Positions 1 through 5,347 of a stretch of 5,347 nucleotides of DNA are shown piece by piece. Origin of the DNA: Calditrichota bacterium (GTDB taxonomy: Bacteria; Zhuqueibacterota; Zhuqueibacteria; Residuimicrobiales; Krinioviventaceae); the NCBI GenBank assembly GCA_003818595.1, contig RPQV01000287.1, positions 1 through 5,347 on the forward strand, written 5' to 3'. Within the stretch, counting starts at the first letter, position 1, and the number at the start of each line of letters is the position of its first letter. Position numbers and translations under genes: made by a program. The notes below the pieces were generated by a model, which made no database searches, had not been told where the DNA came from, and saw nothing but the letters and a program-made list of their open reading frames with translations.

Positions 1-1
1 A

Positions 2-565
2 GAATTTCTGCCCTTTTGTGCTGTGGTGGCGCTCGGAAGGATCGGCAGAATCGATAGCAACCAACGGCAGACAATATTACAATTGCTGCAGGAGAATGCC
101 GCTGATGGCCGATGGAGAATACGCGAGGCCGTTGCCATGGCGACAACCGATATTGTCGATGCTGATCCGCACAAGACCATTGATGAGCTTCAAAGGTGGC
201 TGAAGACTAAAAATTACTTGGTGGATCGCGCGGTTGTCGCCGGGTTGGCAGAACCGCGGTTGATGAAAAAGAGTGATATCGCTCAAGCCGCTCTCGCCAT
301 CCACCAGGAGGTCATCAAAAGAGTTAAAGCTGAAACGGAGACAAGAGATATTCATTTTAATGTCCTGGTCAAGGGCCTCTGCTATACTCTCAGCGTCATC
401 ATTACCGGCATTCCGCAGCAAGGATTCGCCTATCTGGAGGAATTGGTGACGGATTCGAATCCGATTGTGCGAAAGATCGCGCGGGAAAATTTAAAAAAGA
501 ACAGACTGCAACTGCTGAATAGAATTAAAGTAAGAGAATTACAGGAGAAACTGAATCTCATCTGA
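2..565 (+). CDS. HEAT-repeat / AlkD-like superhelical protein, C-terminal part (5' truncated)
   Basis: The reading frame is open from base 2 and ends at TGA 563-565, giving 187 visible residues; the true start lies left of the window. A GTG at 23 could be taken as a start, but the residues before it (EFLPFCAVVALGRIG) read as a normal HEAT helix, so I treat the gene as truncated. The protein is alpha-helical with repeated HEAT-type helix pairs. It includes GRWRIREAVAMA, a typical second helix with Arg-Glu-Ala, then VDRAVVAGLAEPRLM, KGLCYTLSVII and the closing NPIVRKIARENLKKNRL. From memory, this order of motifs matches bacterial proteins annotated as HEAT-repeat or DNA-alkylation-repair-like, in which the ending RENLKKNRL is conserved. 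Such proteins are cytoplasmic scaffolds; no catalytic residue or DNA-repair activity can be assigned here. The next gene starts 53 bases downstream. The family call is fairly sure, the function unknown. Confidence 0.8.
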   Translation, partial: EFLPFCAVVALGRIGRIDSNQRQTILQLLQENAADGRWRIREAVAMATTDIVDADPHKTIDELQRWLKTKNYLVDRAVVAGLAEPRLMKKSDIAQAALAIHQEVIKRVKAETETRDIHFNVLVKGLCYTLSVIITGIPQQGFAYLEELVTDSNPIVRKIARENLKKNRLQLLNRIKVRELQEKLNLI

Positions 566-618
566 CCGCTCAAGAGGCTCTTTTTACCTCCACTCGGCGA
601 TCACACCAGGAGAAATCG

Positions 619-1911
619 ATGACATTGAAAACGGCCCGTTGCGCAGCCCAGTCATTTCCAGGCTTTTTGATGATGATCCTCTTATTATTGCCCTCGTTCG
701 CATTTCCGCAGACAGCGGCTCACACCGCTCCGACACCAAGCGACATCATCAATATCTATATCGATTCCCCGGATTGGTACATGGACCTCGATTATTATCG
801 AACTGAAATTCCCTATGTGAATTACATGCGCGATCGCGCCGACGCCGATGTGCATATTCTCACCACCACCCAACGCACAGGCGGCGGCGGCATTGAATTC
901 ACCATCAATTTTATCGGCCTGCGAAAATTTCATGGACAACAAAACGCGCTCAAATACATTTCTCGGCAGACCGATACAGAAGACATCATTCGCAAACAGC
1001 TGGCAAGATATTTCAAAATCGGCCTCATGCCGTTTGTCGCTCAGACGCCGGCCATCGAACAGATCGATATTCATTATCAAAAAGAAGAATCGGATGCCGC
1101 ATCATCAAAAGTTGTTGACGATCCCTGGAATTATTGGACCTTCAGCACTCGACTTCGAGGATATTTCAACGGTGAAAAATCCTACAAATACAATAATCTC
1201 AATTCATCAATTTCCGCCAATCGCGTCACCGAAGCGTGGAAAACTAATTTTTATCTTTCGATCAGCAACACCCGCACCATTTATGACTATGGTGACGAAC
1301 TCTCTTATACGGATGATCGCCGCAGCAATTATCTGAATGCGTCTGTCGTCAAGAGTTTGACACCCCGCTGGTCTATGGCGGTGCGTTTGGGTGCTTCAAA
1401 ATCAACCTATAACAATTTCGATTTGTCAACCTATTTTCTACCCGGAATCGAATTCAATGTCTACCCTTACTCTGAAGCGACTCGTCATCAATTCACCTTC
1501 CAATATTTAATCGGCGCCCACTATTATGATTATCACGAAATGACCATTTATTACAAGATGACGGAACAACGCCTGAGCGAGAACGTGAATATCGCCTATG
1601 AAATCAAACAACCGTGGGGTTCAGTCAGTTCGTCCCTGGAAGGCTCTCATTATTTTTATGATATTAAAAAATTCAATATCTCGCTCAACAATTCTATCGA
1701 GCTCAAACTGGTCAAAGGTCTGTCGTTGGAGCTTTATGGCTATATCACCTTTTTGCGCGATCAAATATCTCTGCCCAGCAGCGGCGCATCGCTTGAAGAA
1801 ATACTGCTGAGAAGACGGGAACTGGAGACTTCTTACTACTATTACCTGTCGATTGGTCTCAGCTATACCTTTGGATCGATTTACAATAATGTCGTGAATC
1901 CAAGGTTTTGA
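619..1911 (+). CDS. Secreted outer-membrane beta-barrel protein with a conserved N-terminal domain, function unknown
   Basis: This 430-residue protein starts at ATG 619, six bases after an AGGAG (608-612). Residues 1 to about 31 form a signal peptide, with a hydrophobic core at 16-29 and possible cleavage after SFA28 or QTA33. Residues 42-155 are a compact alpha/beta-like domain with the motifs YYRTEIPYVNYMRDR, ADVHILTTTQRTGGGG and TDTEDIIRKQLARYFKIGL. I recognise these from uncharacterised proteins of several Gram-negative phyla, but I know no assigned function. Residues 170-420 alternate polar and aromatic residues and are rich in Tyr, Ser and Asn, as expected for antiparallel outer-membrane strands joined by short turns such as SLTPRW and LVKGLS. 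The last strand (YLSIGLSYTFGS) precedes the tail NNVVNPRF, which ends in Phe as many BAM-complex substrates do. I infer a periplasmic N-terminal domain attached to an outer-membrane barrel. Neighbours give no clue to its ligand. Confidence 0.8.
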   Translation: MTLKTARCAAQSFPGFLMMILLLLPSFAFPQTAAHTAPTPSDIINIYIDSPDWYMDLDYYRTEIPYVNYMRDRADADVHILTTTQRTGGGGIEFTINFIGLRKFHGQQNALKYISRQTDTEDIIRKQLARYFKIGLMPFVAQTPAIEQIDIHYQKEESDAASSKVVDDPWNYWTFSTRLRGYFNGEKSYKYNNLNSSISANRVTEAWKTNFYLSISNTRTIYDYGDELSYTDDRRSNYLNASVVKSLTPRWSMAVRLGASKSTYNNFDLSTYFLPGIEFNVYPYSEATRHQFTFQYLIGAHYYDYHEMTIYYKMTEQRLSENVNIAYEIKQPWGSVSSSLEGSHYFYDIKKFNISLNNSIELKLVKGLSLELYGYITFLRDQISLPSSGASLEEILLRRRELETSYYYYLSIGLSYTFGSIYNNVVNPRF

Positions 1912-1926
1912 GGGTGAAGGGCTAAA

Positions 1927-1945
1927 GCCGAAGAATTTCATCGGC
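1927..1945. repeat. Small inverted repeat in the gap between genes 2 and 3
   Basis: The arms GCCGA and TCGGC pair perfectly. After one A-A mismatch the centre GAATTTC also pairs, so the 19 bases are an almost perfect palindrome. The site lies 15 bases after the stop of the outer-membrane gene and 35 bases before the next start. No T-run follows it, so it is not a standard intrinsic terminator. It could be an mRNA 3'-end stabilising hairpin, a weak attenuator or a protein-binding site, or it could be chance. Confidence 0.35.
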
Positions 1946-1980
1946 ATCCTCCGGGAAAGATTGTCAAATCGGGAGTCATT

Positions 1981-2727
1981 ATGAATTTCCAAAAATTTAA
2001 AGCGAATCCGATTCCATTCCATGTTTTGATGGCTCTGGCCCTCCTCATGGCCGTTTATATGATTTTCTCACTTTTTATGAGATTACATTTTTCTCCGAAC
2101 ATCTTGAGATCAGTGATGCAGATATCTCTTTGGCTTTTTGTCTGCTGGGGATTCTACATGACCAAGAGATGGGCCTGGGTAGTTTTTTCTGTTCTCGTTT
2201 CATTTTCCGTTCTCAGTATAATTCATTCACTTTTATCCCTCCGCATGCCGATAAATGTTCTTCCTTTTGTATCGATGGCAATTGGAATATCAGTCATCTG
2301 GTTGCTCAATGTGCCAAGCGTCCGGAATCTGTTTAAAATCGATGAACGAAATGGACAAATGATACCCCATGAAATGACTAATTTCTCCATTTTTTGTCTG
2401 ATCATCGGTCTGTTTATTTTTGTGGAAATTTTGGGAATCAGCCGGACGGGAAACAGTTCTATTCCTGCAAAACTGTTCATCAGCTTGTTGGGATTTATTC
2501 ATCTGTCACTGGGATTCGGATTGTGGAAAGTCAATAAAACTGCGGTGCAGGCTGCGCTGTCGCTGTTAATTTTCTCAGCACTTTCTGTCTCGATTGTATC
2601 GGCATATGACTATTTTGAACTGCACCGATATTTGGCTTTCAGAAAATCACTCTTTTATATATCCATTGCCTTGATGATGCTTGGGTATTGGGTGAAACGC
2701 GTTACGCCTAAAATTCCTTCTCAATAA
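1981..2727 (+). CDS. Integral membrane protein with about eight helices, function unknown
   Basis: The gene starts at ATG 1981, five bases after a GGGAG (1971-1975), and encodes 248 residues. Hydrophobic stretches suggest membrane helices near residues 14-34, 44-60, 64-86, 91-110, 134-153, 162-183, 187-208 and 222-237. A hydrophilic linker (about 112-132, with KIDERNGQ) divides them four and four. The halves look related: GFYMTKRWAW at 57-66 and GLWKVNKTAV at 180-189 occupy the same place between the second and third helix of each half. Each half also ends with a helix leading into a short basic tail (WLLNVPSVRNLF at 107-118, YWVKRVTPKI at 236-245). There is no signal peptide, no recognisable catalytic motif and no ATP- or metal-binding signature. 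The gene lies 69 bases after the outer-membrane gene, so the two may be co-transcribed. I do not recognise a named family; a role in transport or sensing would be a guess. Confidence 0.75.
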   Translation: MNFQKFKANPIPFHVLMALALLMAVYMIFSLFMRLHFSPNILRSVMQISLWLFVCWGFYMTKRWAWVVFSVLVSFSVLSIIHSLLSLRMPINVLPFVSMAIGISVIWLLNVPSVRNLFKIDERNGQMIPHEMTNFSIFCLIIGLFIFVEILGISRTGNSSIPAKLFISLLGFIHLSLGFGLWKVNKTAVQAALSLLIFSALSVSIVSAYDYFELHRYLAFRKSLFYISIALMMLGYWVKRVTPKIPSQ

Positions 2728-2732
2728 AATCT

Positions 2733-2754
2733 GGCCTCGACTGCGCTCGGCCGG
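2733..2754. repeat. GC-rich intergenic element resembling a dispersed repeat
   Basis: Right after the stop of the membrane protein gene is a GC-rich stretch containing CTCGACTGCGCTCGG. It is flanked by GGCC at 2733-2736 and 2749-2752, which can pair, with an alternative inner pairing of CGA and TCG. The core resembles the TTCGACTGCGCTCAG-type sequences that I recall scattered between genes in many Bacteroidota and Chlorobi-like genomes. Only one copy is visible, so its repeat nature cannot be shown here. The pairing is too short and lacks a T-tract, which argues against a strong terminator. Confidence 0.3.
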
Positions 2755-2880
2755 CGAAACAAGAACCGTTTTCGTTCAGTCTGTGATTCTGGATTAATGA
2801 TAGGATTCGAATAAATAGGGTTTTCCTGCGCCATTTACGGCGGTAAGGCGTCCGTTATGAACATTGGTGTAATATTCGAC

Positions 2881-2886
2881 GGGAAG
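2881..2886 (+). promoter_or_regulatory. Ribosome binding site that favours the downstream start of the glycosidase gene
   Basis: GGGAAG ends three bases before ATG 2890 and nine bases before ATG 2896. The earlier in-frame ATG at 2857 has only a weak AAGG (2845-2848) eight bases before it. Starting at 2890 or 2896 places the basic residues KKHR directly before the hydrophobic core, giving a regular lipoprotein signal peptide. The 2857 start would add eleven residues (MNIGVIFDGKI) that do not suit an export signal. Confidence 0.5.
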
Positions 2887-2889
2887 ATA

Positions 2890-4557
2890 ATGGTTATGAA
2901 AAAGCATCGATTCACTAATTTTCATCTTTTGATTTTCACGCTGTTCATCTGCGCCTGTACTCCGAGAGAATCCGGGGATATTCATTCCAAACAGCAGCAA
3001 ATCCCTCATCTTCAAAAACAAGGTGAAACAACACAGTTGATGGTTAGCGGCGAACCCTTTATAATACTCGGCGGCGAGCTGGGGAACTCGTCCTTCACCA
3101 GCCTTGAATATATGCAGCCCATCTGGCCCAAGCTGAAAGCCATGGAGCTCAATACAGTCTTGGCGCCCGTCTATTGGGAGTTGATCGAACCCGAAGAAGG
3201 CCGGTTCGATTTCAAGTTGATTGAACAATTGGTCCGCCAGGCGCGAGTGTACGACCTTAAACTTGTTTTGTTGTGGTTCGCCTCCTGGAAAAACAGCATG
3301 TCGAGTCACGCGCCGGCCTGGGTGAAGAAGGATCAGACGCGATTTCCCCGAGTGAATGACGATCAGGGGAAAAGTCATGAAATATTGACGCCGTTCAGCG
3401 AAAATAATCTTCATGCCGACCTCAAGGCATTTCAGGCATTGATGAAGTTTATCAGGGAAATCGATGGAAATGATCATACCATCATCATGATTCAAGTTGA
3501 AAACGAAATCGGCATGTTGCCGACAGCGCGGGATCATCATCCGTTGGCCGATCAAAGATTTCGGGAAAGTGTTCCCGATGAATTGATCGCCTACCTGCTG
3601 AAAAACAATGAAAAATTGGTGCCCGAATTTCTGCAGGTATGGGCTGAAAATGGTTTTAAAACAGGAGGATCATGGGAAACGGTGTTCGGGGAAGGCTCAC
3701 ATACGGATGAGCTGTTCATGGCGTGGTTCTATGCCAAGTTCGTCCAGGAGATCGTCCAGTCCGGCAAAGCCATATATCCGTTGCCCATGTTTGTCAATGC
3801 GGCATTGAATCGCCCAGGACGGGAACCCGGTGTTGGTTATCCCAGCGCAGGTCCCCTGCCGCATCTCATGGATATCTGGCGCGCCGGCGCCCCCGCTGTC
3901 GATTTCCTGTCACCCGATATTTACTTTTCCAATTTGAAGCACTGGAGCGATCTCTACATTCGCCAGGGGAATCCCCTGTTCATCCCTGAACATCGTTTTG
4001 ATGAGACCGTCGCCGCAAAAGCGGCCTATACGGTCGGTCATTATGAGGGCATGGGATTCTCGCCTTTTTCGATTGAATCCACCGACGATCCGCAGAATAA
4101 TCCCTTGGGAAAGATGTACCGCCTCATTCATCAGCTCGCCCCCTTGATTACCGCACATCAAGGTCGGCACCGAATCGAGGGCGTCCTTGTCGATAAAGAG
4201 ACTCAAGAAAATGTCTTTGTCTTGGGAGATTACGAGTTCTGCTTTCGTCACAGCTATACCCTGGGCTATGAGGAAAAAGCTAAGGACGATGTTTGGGACA
4301 TGGCCGGCGCCGTCATTGTGCAAACCGACGCTCGTGAATTCTATATTGCGGGCCATGGAATTACGGCGACATTTAAAAATCTCATCAATCCCAACCTGAA
4401 TGTGGGGATATTAAAAGTGGATGAAGGGCGGTTTGACAACCGTCGCTGGCAGGTTATCAGACATTTAAACGGCGACCAGACCCATCAGGGAAGGCACATC
4501 CGCCTGTTTTATGATGAATTTTCCATTCTCCGGTTGGAGCTGTATGATTATGAGTGA
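2890..4557 (+). CDS. GH35-type beta-galactosidase lipoprotein with C-terminal DUF5597-like domain
   Basis: This is a likely retaining exo-beta-galactosidase of 555 residues, the usual size for the Cellvibrio Bgl35A-like clade. The signal peptide MVMKKHRFTNFHLLIFTLFI is followed by ICAC, a lipobox-like site that would lipidate Cys23 and anchor the enzyme to a membrane. A (beta/alpha)8 barrel follows. It starts with FIILGGELGNSS and TVLAPVYWELIEPEEGRFDF, the strand pattern shared by GH35 and GH42. Glu206 in IQVENEIG is the expected acid/base and Glu367 in LFIPEHRF the expected nucleophile. GFSPFSIES closes the barrel region. Residues from about 414 to the end form a beta-rich domain like DUF5597. 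The frame is also open to ATG 2857, a possible longer start. Cellvibrio Bgl35A takes galactose from xyloglucan; that substrate is not provable here. The esterase gene 57 bases downstream supports a glycan-degrading role. The family call is strong, the sugar specificity inferred. Confidence 0.88.
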   Translation: MVMKKHRFTNFHLLIFTLFICACTPRESGDIHSKQQQIPHLQKQGETTQLMVSGEPFIILGGELGNSSFTSLEYMQPIWPKLKAMELNTVLAPVYWELIEPEEGRFDFKLIEQLVRQARVYDLKLVLLWFASWKNSMSSHAPAWVKKDQTRFPRVNDDQGKSHEILTPFSENNLHADLKAFQALMKFIREIDGNDHTIIMIQVENEIGMLPTARDHHPLADQRFRESVPDELIAYLLKNNEKLVPEFLQVWAENGFKTGGSWETVFGEGSHTDELFMAWFYAKFVQEIVQSGKAIYPLPMFVNAALNRPGREPGVGYPSAGPLPHLMDIWRAGAPAVDFLSPDIYFSNLKHWSDLYIRQGNPLFIPEHRFDETVAAKAAYTVGHYEGMGFSPFSIESTDDPQNNPLGKMYRLIHQLAPLITAHQGRHRIEGVLVDKETQENVFVLGDYEFCFRHSYTLGYEEKAKDDVWDMAGAVIVQTDAREFYIAGHGITATFKNLINPNLNVGILKVDEGRFDNRRWQVIRHLNGDQTHQGRHIRLFYDEFSILRLELYDYE

Positions 4558-4614
4558 AAGACGCCACAGCCCGTCGGCTTTAAGCATCTGTAGCATAAGA
4601 TGAGCGAGCGAAGC

Positions 4615-5347
4615 ATGATCCAAAAGTCAAACATACGAATATCTTCTCTATATATGGTTATTATCCTGCTTTATCAAGCCGGCAGTGCAGAGATCAGGCT
4701 GCCGCGTTTGATCAGTAGTGGAATGGTGCTGCAACGGCAGACTGATATCAAAATTTGGGGCTGGGCAGACGTTCATGAACCGGTAACGCTTCATTTCTTG
4801 GGAGATAGCTATCAGACCACTGCTGACGACAATGGTGAATGGGACATCATCCTCCCCAAAATGGAGGCAGGCGGTCCTTTCAGCATGGAGATCATTGCCG
4901 AGAACCAAATCGTTCTCGACAACATCCTCGTAGGCGAGGTGTGGGTGTGCTCCGGCCAGTCGAACATGGACCTGAATATGGGGCGGGTGGCGCCTTTATA
5001 CGGCAAAGAGATTGAAAATTCCACCAATTCGGCCATCAGGCGATTTTTTGTTTCCACTCAATATGATTTCAATACACCACAAAAGGATTTTAAATCAGGC
5101 TCATGGGATTCAGCGTCGCCTGAAACTATTCTTCGCTTCACCGCTGTCGGTTATTTTTTTGCTAAAGCACTATATGAACAGTTCCATGTTCCCATTGGGC
5201 TGATCCACGCCAGCGTCGGCGGTTCTCCGGCAGAGGCATGGTTGAGCGAAGAGGCGCTGCGGGAATTTCCGCACCATCTTGCATCTGCGCTCCAGTGCCG
5301 AGACAGCGTTTATATTCGTGAGATCATCGCCCAAGACCAAGCCGGAA
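4615..5347 (+). CDS. Sialate O-acetylesterase-type SGNH esterase, secreted, N-terminal half (3' truncated)
   Basis: The frame is open from ATG 4615 to the right edge, giving 244 residues plus one base. Family members are usually about 470 to 650 residues, so half or more is missing. Residues 1-25 look like a signal peptide (core SLYMVIILLYQAG, cleavage after GSA25). Residues 26-105 match the N-terminal beta-sandwich of this family: LPRLISSGMVLQRQTDIKIWGWA, here split as LPRLISSGMVLQ then IKIWGWA, followed by DNGEWDIILPKMEAGGPF. The SGNH hydrolase part begins with VGEVWVCSGQSNM, whose Ser116 is the expected nucleophile. It continues with RFTAVGYFFAKALY and PIGLIHASVGGSPAEAW, which carries the Gly of the oxyanion hole. 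The catalytic Asp and His would lie beyond the edge. Such enzymes remove O-acetyl groups from sialic acids or from plant-type glycans. An in-frame ATG at 4600 is an alternative start; a TAG at 4591 blocks anything earlier. The ribosome binding site is weak, suggesting coupling to the upstream glycosidase. Confidence 0.88.
   Translation, partial: MIQKSNIRISSLYMVIILLYQAGSAEIRLPRLISSGMVLQRQTDIKIWGWADVHEPVTLHFLGDSYQTTADDNGEWDIILPKMEAGGPFSMEIIAENQIVLDNILVGEVWVCSGQSNMDLNMGRVAPLYGKEIENSTNSAIRRFFVSTQYDFNTPQKDFKSGSWDSASPETILRFTAVGYFFAKALYEQFHVPIGLIHASVGGSPAEAWLSEEALREFPHHLASALQCRDSVYIREIIAQDQAG

Noticed and set aside
566..600. Possible terminator after the HEAT-repeat gene (AAGAGGCTCTTTTT)
   Set aside because: There is a T-run, but the stem is only about four base pairs of mostly A-T, too weak to call.
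685..1336. Overlapping open frames on both strands inside the outer-membrane protein gene
   Set aside because: They sit in other frames of a gene with a good ribosome binding site, a signal peptide and conserved motifs; none has support of its own.
2794..3555. A 253-residue open frame on the minus strand over the start of the glycosidase gene
   Set aside because: It lies antisense to a gene with clear catalytic motifs, its protein shows no recognisable domain, and it is rich in residues expected from reversed coding sequence.
3910..4356. A 148-residue minus-strand frame inside the glycosidase gene
   Set aside because: It is antisense to the nucleophile region and the C-terminal domain, with no family resemblance.
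4558..4602. Possible hairpins between the glycosidase and the esterase (AGCC/GGCT and CATCT/AGATG)
   Set aside because: The stems are only four and five base pairs and no proper T-tract follows, so neither a terminator nor a riboregulator can be supported.
1..5347. A defence system, CRISPR array, mobile element or other new multi-gene system
   Set aside because: No repeat-spacer pattern, transposase, integrase, nuclease, reverse transcriptase, toxin or tRNA-like sequence was seen on either strand; the genes fit HEAT-scaffold, envelope and glycan-degradation roles.

Overview
The window holds five protein-coding genes, all on the + strand and closely packed (gaps of about 50 to 160 bases). The first is cut by the left edge and the last by the right edge. 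I see no RNA genes, mobile elements, CRISPR arrays or phage genes. Base composition looks moderate, and most genes have an ordinary AGGAG/GGGAG-type ribosome binding site.

Left to right: (1) the C-terminal part of a HEAT-repeat protein of the PBS-lyase/AlkD-like superhelical type; (2) a secreted protein of about 430 residues with a conserved but functionally unassigned N-terminal domain and a C-terminal region that looks like an outer-membrane beta-barrel ending in phenylalanine; (3) an integral membrane protein with about eight helices, apparently made of two related four-helix halves; (4) a lipoprotein-type glycoside hydrolase of the GH35 beta-galactosidase clade with the C-terminal DUF5597-like domain; (5) the N-terminal half of a secreted sialate O-acetylesterase-type SGNH esterase, which stays open through the right edge.

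Genes 4 and 5 form a plausible carbohydrate-processing pair: an exo-acting galactosidase anchored to a membrane and an esterase that removes O-acetyl groups from glycans. One possible target is an O-acetylated, galactose-decorated plant or algal polysaccharide such as xyloglucan, but the substrate is inferred from family and context only. Genes 1 to 3 have no obvious functional link to this pair.

The outer-membrane barrel, the lipoprotein and the SASA-type esterase point to a Gram-negative heterotrophic bacterium. The gene mix resembles uncultured members of the FCB group and relatives (Calditrichota, KSB1, Ignavibacteria, Bacteroidota), but the exact phylum cannot be fixed from this window. 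I found no convincing new multi-gene system. The least explained items are the outer-membrane protein family (gene 2) and the duplicated membrane protein (gene 3).
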